Source: Spirochaetaceae bacterium
GTDB lineage: Bacteria > Spirochaetota > Spirochaetia > Treponematales > Breznakiellaceae
DNA length: 8,690 nucleotides
Reading direction: 5' to 3'
Assembly: GCA_031268255.1 (NCBI GenBank)
Contig: JAIRXO010000156.1
Span: forward strand, 1 to 8,690
Both the position numbers and the translations under genes were made by a program. A model generated the notes under the pieces. It was not told the DNA's origin. It ran no database searches and was given only the letters and a program-made list of their open reading frames with translations. Below, piece after piece: positions 1 to 6,732 of the stretch (position 1 is the first letter of the stretch; the number at the start of each line of letters is the position of its first letter).

Positions 1-263
1 CCGAGGGCAAGGTAGAACAGACCGTTTTCGGGGTTTGCCAAGGCCTCGGGTTTCATAAACAGCAGCCCCAGTATAAATCCGTAGAAGGTCTGGGTCAGCG
101 GCGCGCCGCCAAAAGCAAGCAGGGTCATGGGCGCCGGTTTGTTCGCTATATAGCATTTTTTCCACGCGCCGATTACCGCCTGACCGGCGATACCGATACC
201 GATTCCTGACCCTATCGCAGAAATACCCATTACAAGACCCGCACCAAGCAACCCTAAATTCAT
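1..263 (-). CDS. atpK: V-type ATPase subunit K (membrane ring proteolipid), 3' part missing
   Basis: This is the membrane ring subunit that carries H+ or Na+ through the stator/rotor interface. Only the first 87 codons are in the window. Residues 3-33 form a very glycine-rich hydrophobic helix with alternating G/I residues (GSGIGIGIAG at 18-27), typical of proteolipid helix packing. Residues 34-46 are a polar cytoplasmic loop, and residues 47-70 a second helix with L56-T57-Q58 followed by FYGFI. This matches the first hairpin of four-helix K subunits such as Enterococcus hirae NtpK, in which T64 and Q65 help bind Na+. The essential glutamate would be in the second hairpin, outside the window. 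The start is set by an AGGAG at 270-274, six bases before ATG. It is separated from atpI by a hairpin-rich 147-bp gap, unlike most of the other junctions. The family is certain; the ion specificity is inferred. Confidence 0.93.
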   Translation of the reverse strand, partial: MNLGLLGAGLVMGISAIGSGIGIGIAGQAVIGAWKKCYIANKPAPMTLLAFGGAPLTQTFYGFILGLLFMKPEALANPENGLFYLAL

Positions 264-269
264 GCTTAA

Positions 270-274
270 CTCCT
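270..274 (-). promoter_or_regulatory. Ribosome binding site of atpK
   Basis: The minus strand reads AGGAG, then six bases, then the atpK ATG. It is a strong match to the Shine-Dalgarno consensus, as expected for a ring subunit needed in many copies. A second AGGAG in the same sequence context lies 67 bp upstream at 337-341 but has no start codon after it. Confidence 0.8.
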
Positions 275-282
275 ATATATTA

Positions 283-298
283 GGCGGCGTAAGCCGCC
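283..298 (-). repeat. Hairpin 1 in the atpI-atpK gap
   Basis: GGCGGC (283-288) and GCCGCC (293-298) form a perfect 6-bp GC stem with a 4-base loop (GTAA on the plus strand, TTAC on the minus strand). On the transcribed strand it is followed by TAATATATAGGAG, not by a T run, so it is not a classical terminator. It sits just upstream of the atpK ribosome binding site and could mask it or protect the downstream message. Confidence 0.75.
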
Positions 299-312
299 AA
301 GTTCTATCGAAT

Positions 313-331
313 AGTAACGCGAAGCGTTACT
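313..331 (-). repeat. Hairpin 2 in the atpI-atpK gap
   Basis: AGTAACGC (313-320) and GCGTTACT (324-331) are perfect 8-bp complements around a 3-base loop. In the minus-strand RNA the tip reads CUUCG closed by a 7-bp stem, a stable loop type. No T tract follows. The element looks like a short dispersed palindromic repeat or an RNA processing or stability element. Confidence 0.75.
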
Positions 332-346
332 AAAAACTCCTATTTA

Positions 347-365
347 GTGCGGCCTTTATCCGCAC
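347..365 (-). repeat. Hairpin 3 in the atpI-atpK gap
   Basis: GTGCGG (347-352) pairs with CCGCAC (360-365) around a 7-base loop. The bases next to it on its atpK-proximal side (AACTCCTAT at 335-343, then TTAG) repeat those next to hairpin 1 (AACTCCTAT at 268-276). The gap therefore contains two copies of a unit made of an AGGAG and a GC-rich hairpin, with hairpin 2 between them. Confidence 0.7.
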
Positions 366-385
366 ATTATTACCAATACCAAGAT

Positions 386-420
386 TGACTTGTTCGGCAA
401 CGCGGCTGTCTCACAAGTCA
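386..420 (-). repeat. 8-bp inverted repeat across the atpI stop codon
   Basis: TGACTTGT (386-393) is the exact complement of ACAAGTCA (413-420), separated by 19 bases. The atpI stop codon (411-413) lies at the inner edge of one arm. It could fold in the mRNA at the end of atpI, but no T run follows, so termination is unlikely. A role is not established. Confidence 0.4.
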
Positions 421-2375
421 GGCGTTTTTTTCATCCGCCGTGAAAATGGCTTATACGCGTGCCCCGCCCAGGTAAGCCCCGCGTGACCCGAAAATTCAAG
501 GGTATTAAGACGTACCCCGTGAACCAGTACCGAAAGGACATTCAGCACTATATTGAGCCCGTGTCCGAAAACCAAAAGAATGATCCCGAAAACAAAAAAG
601 ATTAAATGCCCCAGCATGGGCCCCGCCATGGAATTTACCGTCGAGGCTATGGCCGCTCCGGCGAGTCCCACAGCCCAGAGCCGTATATAGGACATGATGT
701 CGGAAAACACGTTGGCAATGCCGAGTATTACCGAAATAAAATTTTTAAGGCTTTCCAGTATCGAGCGGCCTATGCTGCCGTCATAATTGGCAAAGACAAG
801 GTTAAGGAGGAAGCCCGCGGCAAAAACGTACACGGCGGGCATGGAAAGGGGAATACGCCGGTACTCATTGCTGGCTATAAGGGAAAGCACAATAAAGTAC
901 ATTCCGGCCAGCATGGACATGGAGCCTATATCCCCCAGGATTTTGAGGGTTCTGGTTTTAAGTATCGCCAGAATATGCCCTATGGAAAGCTGGAGCAGGG
1001 CCAGTGAAAAACAGAATATCATCAGGTTCTGCTGGACCATGGCCTTGCCCTGGGCTGATTGGGACGCGCTCACATTGGAAATAAGGGGCAGCGACAGGTT
1101 CTTTAACAGGGCGGGAAGCAGCGACATATCCTCAATGCCAAACCAGGAACAGGTAAGCATGCCCCAGGTAAAGTTTGACAGGCCCAGGAGCAAAAGGAGT
1201 TTTATCGCCGGGGGAACGCCTTTTTTGGCGGTCTTTATGATGCCCGCGACGGCGGCGATCAGTATGATGGACCCGTACCCCGCGTCGCCGAATATCATGC
1301 CGAAAAAGATTATGAAGAAAAGGAGAAACCAGCCGGAAATATCCACTTCGTTGTAGCCGGGTACAACCTCAAGGAAATCGGTCAGGGGATTGATGAGGCT
1401 TGCCAGGGGATTATTTTTGAGTTTGGTGGGGACATCATCGTCAGGGCCGGGATCACCGGCGCTCAGAGCCCAGCCGTTTTCCGCCGCGGCGCGCTTGAGA
1501 AGGCCAAGCTCGTCATGGGGCACAAAGCCGGTAATCCAGGCCACGGAAGATTCGGAAGGAAGCTCCGCGAGGGTATCCATGCCCGCCCTGGCCGTCTCAA
1601 ACTCAATGCGGGACAGGAGTTCTTCCCGCTCGGCCTCCACCGCCCCGGTGTGGACGGACAGGGCGGCAAACTGCCTCTCAATATCGGCAAGCCGGTCGTG
1701 AATGTCCGCCATGGCGCTGTTGATTTCGGACAGGGAACTCTCAGGCAGGGCAAAGGGCGCCGCGTCGGGAATTTCATCGTCAAGGACCAGAACGCGTATG
1801 ACCGCTTTGTCCCCGCCGGCGGCTATATACCGCACCCCTTCGGGAAGTTCGGCGAAAGCCTTTGGGGTAAATTCATATAAATAAAAAACTATGCCTTTTT
1901 CCGCCAGATACCGTATATCGCCGGGGTTAAAGTTCCCCCACCCTTCTACGCGGCCCTGTTCCTTGGAGAGTACGGACAGCCTGTCGTAAAGGGCCTTTTT
2001 CTCCTCGGAAAGCCGCATAAGTCCGGTAACAGTATCGGGCGTTTCCGCTCTGTTGACCGCGTCGGAAGAAAAAGGCTCATCGGCCTTCGCGTCCTCCCCG
2101 GCCCGCGTTTTGGGCGCGGCGGCATAGCCGGCATCGGCAACATCGGCGGTCTGCCGGAGCGATCCCCGGGCCTTTTTCGCTTCGGCCTCATAGGGCTTGA
2201 GTATGCCAAGGGCCGTATCGGTCTTGGCCTTCCTGTCCAAGAGCTTTGACAGGGTCTCAGAAGAAATATTTTTCCGTTCGAGATGCAGGATACCCATATC
2301 CCGGAGCCGGTCCAGTGATTCTTCCCGGTATTTGTCCATGACCACCAGGGAGACTTTTTTCATAGGCACTATCAT
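411..2375 (-). CDS. atpI: V-type ATPase subunit I (membrane stator, subunit a homologue)
   Basis: This is the 654-residue stator that forms the ion half-channels against the K ring. Residues 1 to about 335 are the soluble arm, with two charged helical stretches (about 40-140 and 215-265). From about residue 347 there are repeated hydrophobic segments (347-380, 390-412, 450-472, 485-502, 512-530, 540-582, 588-620), giving the usual seven to eight membrane helices. The motif SYIRLWAVGLAG at 562-573 contains R565, the family arginine that meets the ring carboxylate. A second conserved block, VHGVRLNTLEF, is at 618-628. The start at 2375 overlaps the atpD stop by 4 nt (ATGA) and follows GGAGGAG at good spacing; M5 has no such site. 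Residues 73-115 are a low-complexity Ala/Asp/Glu-rich stretch that may be a lineage-specific insertion. The role is secure. Confidence 0.96.
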   Translation of the reverse strand: MIVPMKKVSLVVMDKYREESLDRLRDMGILHLERKNISSETLSKLLDRKAKTDTALGILKPYEAEAKKARGSLRQTADVADAGYAAAPKTRAGEDAKADEPFSSDAVNRAETPDTVTGLMRLSEEKKALYDRLSVLSKEQGRVEGWGNFNPGDIRYLAEKGIVFYLYEFTPKAFAELPEGVRYIAAGGDKAVIRVLVLDDEIPDAAPFALPESSLSEINSAMADIHDRLADIERQFAALSVHTGAVEAEREELLSRIEFETARAGMDTLAELPSESSVAWITGFVPHDELGLLKRAAAENGWALSAGDPGPDDDVPTKLKNNPLASLINPLTDFLEVVPGYNEVDISGWFLLFFIIFFGMIFGDAGYGSIILIAAVAGIIKTAKKGVPPAIKLLLLLGLSNFTWGMLTCSWFGIEDMSLLPALLKNLSLPLISNVSASQSAQGKAMVQQNLMIFCFSLALLQLSIGHILAILKTRTLKILGDIGSMSMLAGMYFIVLSLIASNEYRRIPLSMPAVYVFAAGFLLNLVFANYDGSIGRSILESLKNFISVILGIANVFSDIMSYIRLWAVGLAGAAIASTVNSMAGPMLGHLIFFVFGIILLVFGHGLNIVLNVLSVLVHGVRLNTLEFSGHAGLTWAGHAYKPFSRRMKKTPDL

Positions 2376-2986
2376 GAAAGGGCTCCTCCGGCGGCCCGCG
2401 CGAGGCCCCGCTTGGCTATCTTGCCCCGGACTACCGCCGAGGTCTGCTGGTCGCCCAGATACACCTGTATCTTCTTGATATTTCCCCTGGTTTCGGGGAT
2501 TTTTATTTTCTCAAACAGATTGACCCTCTGGGTAGTTATGCGCAATTCGTGGTCCAGCCTCCGCCTCTGTTCCTCAAGGGTCCGGGCTTCGAGGTCCAGG
2601 AGCAGGACACGCCGCATGCGTTCCACCGCCGTATCAAGCCACAGCGGCGTTGCGGCAAGGTCATAGGGGAAACTTTCGAATTCGGCGTCCTCGAAAATGG
2701 GTATGGCAACGCCGGCTATATTGCCCTGGGCCGCCTTGATGCCGCGTATGGAAAGAATACCGGCGGTAAAAATTCCTTTTTCGCCAAAAACGGCTATCCA
2801 GGACTTAAAGGTTTCGTCGGCCTTTGCTTTTTCGTCCATGAGTTCGCGTATGCGTATCTCTACGCTCCTGATTTCTGCCTGGAGCTGCTGCTTCTTCAAC
2901 ATCAGGGTAGGGAGATAGCGCCGGTACATTTTAAGCGCGTCTTTTTGTTTTTTAAGCTCGTTTTTGGTCAGCTTTATCTTCGCCAT
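2372..2986 (-). CDS. atpD: V-type ATPase subunit D (central rotor stalk)
   Basis: Subunit D is the shaft that turns inside the A3B3 head and couples ATP hydrolysis or synthesis to ring rotation. The 204-residue protein is of normal family length. Residues 1-65 (start MAKIKLTKNELKKQKDAL) form a long basic and then charged helix. A short hydrophobic-rich middle follows (about 70-120), then a second long helix (about 117-165) to complete the antiparallel coiled coil. The block TTQRVNLFEKIKIPETR at 151-167, followed by IKKIQVYLGDQQTSAVVRGK at 170-189, is highly characteristic of the family. The start is preceded by GAGG at suitable spacing. It begins 24 bp after atpB and ends in a 4-nt overlap with atpI, indicating translational coupling. 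The name should not be confused with F-type atpD (beta). Confidence 0.96.
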   Translation of the reverse strand: MAKIKLTKNELKKQKDALKMYRRYLPTLMLKKQQLQAEIRSVEIRIRELMDEKAKADETFKSWIAVFGEKGIFTAGILSIRGIKAAQGNIAGVAIPIFEDAEFESFPYDLAATPLWLDTAVERMRRVLLLDLEARTLEEQRRRLDHELRITTQRVNLFEKIKIPETRGNIKKIQVYLGDQQTSAVVRGKIAKRGLARAAGGALS

Positions 2987-3010
2987 AACGCCTCAACTCC
3001 AGGATGACCG

Positions 3011-4312
3011 CTAACGGTTTTTATTGGGCCAGAACTTGTCAAGAAGCTCGGTACGGAGTCCGGTCTCCTCGGGGCTGAAACAATCGGAGAGGATTTCCCA
3101 GCCCAGGTCCAGGGCCCGTTCCAGCGGTATATTTACCGAAAGGTCCATCATTTCCCTTTCAAATGTTTCGCCGTATTTGAGGAGCTTGTCGTCCCAGGCG
3201 GTCATGATAAAGCCCATGGATTTCTTTTCCAGCGTGTCCTTGTAGGCGGCGTAGAGTTTTATCATACCGTCCATGAGGGCGCGGTGGTCCGCCCTGGTCT
3301 TGCCGTTGACCTGCTGTTTGAGCCGCGACAGGGAGCCGAAGGGTTCTATGCGCCCGTTTTTAAGGTAGTACTGGCCCTCGGTGATATAGCCGGTATTGTC
3401 GGGGACAGGGTGGGTTACATCGTCGCCGGGCATGGTGGTTACGCCGAGTATGGTGATGGAGCCCGCCGTATCAAAATCAACGGCTTTTTCGTAGCGGCTG
3501 GCAAGCTGGCTGTAGAGGTCGCCCGGATAGCCGCGGTTACTGGGAACCTGCTCCTGGGTAATGGAAATCTCTTTCATGGCGTCGGCAAAGTTCGTCATGT
3601 CGGTAAGGAGTACCAGCACGTCCTTGCCCTGGAGGGCAAACTGTTCGGCCACGGCCAGGGAAATATCCGGTATCATCATACATTCTACCGTGGGATCGCT
3701 GGCGGTATGGATAAACATCACCGTCCGGGAAAGGGCGCCGCCGCCCTCAAGGGTTTCCTTGAAGAAAAGGTAATCGTCGTATTTAAGGCCCATGCCGCCA
3801 AGAACTATGACATCAACCTCGGCCTGCATGGCGATGCGGGCCAAAAGTTCGTTGTAAGGTTCCCCCGATACGGAAAATATGGGCAGCTTCTGGCTTACCA
3901 CAAGGGTATTGAAGAGGTCTATCATGGGAATACCGGTGCGTATCATGCGCCTGGGTATGATGCGCTGGGCCGGATTAACCGAAGGCCCGCCTATGGTGAT
4001 GAGGTTTTCGTGTAACGGCGGCCCCTTGTCCCGGGGAACGCCCGAACCGTTAAACACCCTGCCCAGGAGGTTTTCCGAAAAGGACACTTCCATGGAATGG
4101 CCGAGGAAGCGTACCGTATCGCCTGTGGAAATACCCCGTCCGCCGGCAAAGACCTGGAGAGAAACTATATCATCTTCTATGCGGTTGATTTCCGCCAGGG
4201 AAGTCCCAAAGACGGTGTCAACCTCGGCCAGGTCGCCGTAGCGGACATCATCCGCCTTGACGGTGATTACGCTTCCCGCTATGGATTCAATCTTGCTATA
4301 TACCTTTTTCAT
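3011..4312 (-). CDS. atpB: V-type ATPase subunit B (non-catalytic nucleotide-site subunit)
   Basis: Subunit B alternates with A in the hexameric head and supplies the arginine finger. With the start at 4312 it has 433 residues. Residues 1-70 are the N-terminal beta-barrel, about 71-345 the nucleotide-binding fold, and the rest the helical C-terminal domain. The P-loop position reads FSVSGEPYNELLARIA (146-161) and lacks the GKT of catalytic subunits, as is normal for B. SLSRL at 327-331 contains R330, the expected arginine finger. NRGYPGDLYSQLA (259-271) is another family block. The frame is open upstream to an ATG at 4363, but that ATG has no ribosome binding site and lies in a hairpin loop. 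The ATG at 4312 follows GGAGGG at 4317-4322 and begins MKKVYSKIESIAGSVI, matching my recollection of Treponema B subunits. A 72-bp gap separates it from atpA. Confidence 0.96.
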   Translation of the reverse strand: MKKVYSKIESIAGSVITVKADDVRYGDLAEVDTVFGTSLAEINRIEDDIVSLQVFAGGRGISTGDTVRFLGHSMEVSFSENLLGRVFNGSGVPRDKGPPLHENLITIGGPSVNPAQRIIPRRMIRTGIPMIDLFNTLVVSQKLPIFSVSGEPYNELLARIAMQAEVDVIVLGGMGLKYDDYLFFKETLEGGGALSRTVMFIHTASDPTVECMMIPDISLAVAEQFALQGKDVLVLLTDMTNFADAMKEISITQEQVPSNRGYPGDLYSQLASRYEKAVDFDTAGSITILGVTTMPGDDVTHPVPDNTGYITEGQYYLKNGRIEPFGSLSRLKQQVNGKTRADHRALMDGMIKLYAAYKDTLEKKSMGFIMTAWDDKLLKYGETFEREMMDLSVNIPLERALDLGWEILSDCFSPEETGLRTELLDKFWPNKNR

Positions 4313-4316
4313 GCGT

Positions 4317-4322
4317 CCCTCC
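4317..4322 (-). promoter_or_regulatory. Ribosome binding site deciding the atpB start
   Basis: The minus strand reads GGAGGG, four bases, then ATG at 4312. The upstream in-frame ATG at 4363 is preceded by GCGCGCCTCCGT, which has no Shine-Dalgarno character. This favours the shorter 433-residue protein. Confidence 0.8.
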
Positions 4323-4353
4323 GGTCCGCTGTTCGAACAAAGTTCTCTTTCAT

Positions 4354-4373
4354 GCGTCTCCATACGGAGGCGC
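4354..4373 (-). repeat. Hairpin in the atpA-atpB gap
   Basis: On the minus strand GCGCCTCC and GGAGACGC pair around the loop GTAT, giving eight pairs including one G-T wobble. There is no T tract after it. It is in the only sizeable gap among the soluble-subunit genes. It could be an mRNA stability or processing element; a chance fold in GC-rich DNA is also possible. Confidence 0.45.
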
Positions 4374-4384
4374 GCCCCGCTTTC

Positions 4385-6145
4385 CTACGCCAGGAGCTTT
4401 TCCACAGCCGCCTCCAGTCCCTGGGACTTTTCGGCTACGGCTGCCCTGATTTCTTTTTCCATAGCGGCAAAACGCTCGCTCTTCCATTCGGAACCGTTGT
4501 AGTCAAGGAACCTCTGGCGCAGCCTGTTGAACCAGCTCCTCGCCTCGTTCTTGTCGCCGAAGCTGAAACGGGAACCGAGGATTTCGAGAATAATAGTGAA
4601 AGTATAATCCTGCCGCTCGGGGCTTACCGCGGCGTCAACCGCGTCAAAGGAGTTCTGCTGGAAATAAACGGCGTCAAGGAAATCACCCTTGAGGTAGATC
4701 ACATAGTCGTCAATGCTCGTCCCCTCCTCGCCTACTACCTTCATCATCTGCTCGACCTCGCTGCCCCGGCGCATAAAGCCGTGGGCAAAGGAAACTTTTT
4801 CCGAGGGAATGATGCCTTTATATTTTGACCATGAATCCAGGGGATGTATGGCGGGGTATTTACGGGCGTCGGAACGCTCGCGGGAAAGGCCGTGAAAGGC
4901 GCCGACAACCTTGAGGGTGGCCTGGGTAACCGGCTCCTCAAAGTTGCCGCCGGCGGGACTTACCGTGCCGCCTATGGTAACGGAACCTATGCAGCCGTCC
5001 CTGAGCCGCACTATGCCGGCCCGTTCGTAGAAGCTGGCTATGGTTGATTCAAGATACGCGGGAAAGGCTTCTTCTCCGGGTATCTCCTCAAGGCGGCCTG
5101 ACATTTCGCGCATGGCCTGGGCCCAGCGGCTTGTGGAGTCGGCCAGAAGCAGCACATTGAGCCCCATCTGGCGGTAGTACTCCGCCAGGGTAACGGCGGT
5201 ATACACCGACGCCTCGCGGGCCGCTACCGGCATGGAGGAGGTATTGCAGATTATAACTGTCCGCTCCATGAGGGAACGGCCTGTCCGGGGATCGGTAAGC
5301 TCGGGAAATTCCTTGAGGGTTTCCACAACTTCGCCTGCCCGCTCGCCGCAGGCCGCGAGGATGACTATGTCAACATCGGCGTGGCGGCTGGTGATCTGCT
5401 GGAGCACGGTCTTGCCCGCGCCGAAGGGGCCGGGTATACAGTAGGTTCCTCCCCTGGCTACGGGGAAGAAGGTATCAATGAGCCGCACCCGGGTAACCAT
5501 GGGTTCCACAGGCTTGAGCCTTTCCTCAAAACAATCCACCGGGCGCTTGACCGGCCAGCGGAAGGACATGGTAAGGGGAATGACATTGCCCTTTTCGTCT
5601 TTTATTTCCGCTATGGTTTCCCGTATGGTATAGGAACCGGGCCCCTTGACGGAGACAACGGTATAGCTTCCGTAACGGTCAAAAGGAACCATGATACGGT
5701 GGGTAAAGGCCCCCTCGGGAACCGTACCCAGGGTATCGCCCCGTTCCACCCTGTCGCCGGGTTTTGCCGAAGGGGTAAATGCCCAGACGCGGCTGGCGGG
5801 CAGGGGATCAAGATATACCCCCCGTTCAAGAAAATAACCCGTTTCTTCGGCAAGTTTTGGCAGGGGATTCTGGAGGCCGTCAAAGACCTGGCCCAAAAGA
5901 CCGGGGCCCACTTCCACGGACAGGAGGTCCCCGGTGTATTCCACGGAATCACCTACGGCTATGCCCCTGGTTATCTCAAAAACCTGAAGCTGGCTTACAG
6001 AACCCCGTATACGGATGACTTCGCTCTTTAAGCGTTTATCCCCAACCTTTACATATCCCACTTCGTTCATGGATACGGCGCCGTCAAAACGGACGCTTAC
6101 CATATTGCCGTTGACGGCGACCACTGTGCCTTTGGTTCCGGTCAT
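4385..6145 (-). CDS. atpA: V-type ATPase subunit A (catalytic)
   Basis: This is the catalytic ATP-binding subunit of the A3B3 head. The 586-residue length is normal for the family. Residues 1-72 are the N-terminal barrel. About 110-195 is the extra non-homologous bulge domain that distinguishes A from F-type beta. The nucleotide fold follows, with the P-loop GPFGAGKT at 239-246 (K245) and CGER at 266-269, whose E268 is the expected catalytic glutamate. Further family blocks are NTSSMPVAAREASVYT (301-316), ADSTSRWAQAMREMSGRLEE (335-354) and GTVSPAGGNFEEPVTQAT (393-410). The C-terminal domain is helical. After CGER the protein has AGEVVETL where many homologues have GNEMTEVL, a variation I associate with spirochaete enzymes. 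The start overlaps the stop of the preceding gene by 4 nt (ATGA) and follows GGGAGAAG. The stop is TAG. Assignment is secure. Confidence 0.97.
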   Translation of the reverse strand: MTGTKGTVVAVNGNMVSVRFDGAVSMNEVGYVKVGDKRLKSEVIRIRGSVSQLQVFEITRGIAVGDSVEYTGDLLSVEVGPGLLGQVFDGLQNPLPKLAEETGYFLERGVYLDPLPASRVWAFTPSAKPGDRVERGDTLGTVPEGAFTHRIMVPFDRYGSYTVVSVKGPGSYTIRETIAEIKDEKGNVIPLTMSFRWPVKRPVDCFEERLKPVEPMVTRVRLIDTFFPVARGGTYCIPGPFGAGKTVLQQITSRHADVDIVILAACGERAGEVVETLKEFPELTDPRTGRSLMERTVIICNTSSMPVAAREASVYTAVTLAEYYRQMGLNVLLLADSTSRWAQAMREMSGRLEEIPGEEAFPAYLESTIASFYERAGIVRLRDGCIGSVTIGGTVSPAGGNFEEPVTQATLKVVGAFHGLSRERSDARKYPAIHPLDSWSKYKGIIPSEKVSFAHGFMRRGSEVEQMMKVVGEEGTSIDDYVIYLKGDFLDAVYFQQNSFDAVDAAVSPERQDYTFTIILEILGSRFSFGDKNEARSWFNRLRQRFLDYNGSEWKSERFAAMEKEIRAAVAEKSQGLEAAVEKLLA

Positions 6146-6732
6146 GTCGCTTCTCCCGATTCAGTGCTTATTGCCCCCAGACCGGCGGCCCCCAGGGGCG
6201 CCGCGTTCATAATGGAAGCGTAAATAGTTCTATATTCGGCAAAACCTTCCTCAGCCTCAAAGAGCGCGTGCCGCTCCAGAAGGAGCAGCTTTAGAAGATA
6301 GGCGTATACCTTGTTTCTGCCGAAATAATCAATACCCTCAAAGGATTCAATGGCCCCCCACCGCGCCTTGTCAAGGAAGAACTCGGCTTCCAGGGGGGAG
6401 TCCAGGGACAGGGCCGCCTTGGCGGCTGTTACGGCGTCCACAGGATGCTGGGGAGCCTCAAAGGGAAAATCACGCCGCGTTTTCTGGGCCCGGCCGCGGG
6501 CAAGGTTCAGGCGGAGGGCCTGTTCCCACTGGAGCCAGCGGTCAAGGAACACGGAGGATGTCGCAAGGGCCGGCGCGCGGGCGGGGTCCAATACGCAGCA
6601 GTCCAGCAGAGCCGCGTCGGAAAGGGCGAGCTTTTCGCCTGCCAGGGCCCTGAAAGCCCCGGAACTCATGGGAACCCCCTGTCCGTAGATAAGATACGGA
6701 AGCTGCGCTACCAGATAGTAGTAGGAGCCCAT
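6142..6732 (-). CDS. DUF2764-like V-ATPase operon protein, possible subunit C or F substitute
   Basis: This 196-residue soluble protein has no known catalytic motif. It begins MGSYYYLVAQLPYLIYGQ, an N-terminus typical of the DUF2764 family. It continues with mainly helical segments: a Trp-rich stretch at 62-84 (DRWLQWEQALRLNLARGRAQK within it), SPLEAEFFLDKARW at 112-125, and an amphipathic helix at 138-157 (GRNKVYAYLLKLLLLERHAL). Its position between E and A matches the uncharacterised genes BB0095, TP0425 and CT309 in the Borrelia, Treponema and Chlamydia operons, as I recall them. In canonical A/V-ATPase operons the genes between E and A encode C and F, both absent here, so a central-stalk or socket role is a reasonable inference. 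It starts by sharing one base with the atpE stop (TAATG) and overlaps atpA by 4 nt, so it should be made with them. The ribosome binding site is weak (AAGGGC), consistent with coupling. Confidence 0.85.
   Translation of the reverse strand: MGSYYYLVAQLPYLIYGQGVPMSSGAFRALAGEKLALSDAALLDCCVLDPARAPALATSSVFLDRWLQWEQALRLNLARGRAQKTRRDFPFEAPQHPVDAVTAAKAALSLDSPLEAEFFLDKARWGAIESFEGIDYFGRNKVYAYLLKLLLLERHALFEAEEGFAEYRTIYASIMNAAPLGAAGLGAISTESGEAT

Noticed and set aside
283..365. Short palindromic units read as a CRISPR array or terminators
   Set aside because: The three stems differ in sequence and spacing, there are no regular spacers, and none has a T tract on the transcribed strand.
366..400. Possible internal promoter for atpK (TGGTAATAAT on the minus strand)
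   Set aside because: The extended -10 is a poor match and no -35 element lies at the right distance; the operon promoter plus the gap hairpins explain expression better.
3284..4015. 243-codon open frame on the plus strand inside atpB
   Set aside because: It is exactly antisense to a well-conserved gene, has His/Gly/Tyr-rich composition typical of antisense frames of GC-rich genes, and shows no recognisable domain.
3011..4312. Loss of the P-loop in subunit B as a damaged enzyme
   Set aside because: B subunits normally lack the GKT P-loop; the arginine finger R330 is present, so this is the usual non-catalytic form.
4097..4828. 243-codon plus-strand frame across the atpB and atpA ends
   Set aside because: It is antisense to two confident genes, with no family resemblance and no ribosome binding site judged convincing.
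5381..6031. 216-codon plus-strand frame inside atpA
   Set aside because: It is antisense to the catalytic core of atpA, whose motifs are all intact; nothing supports independent coding.
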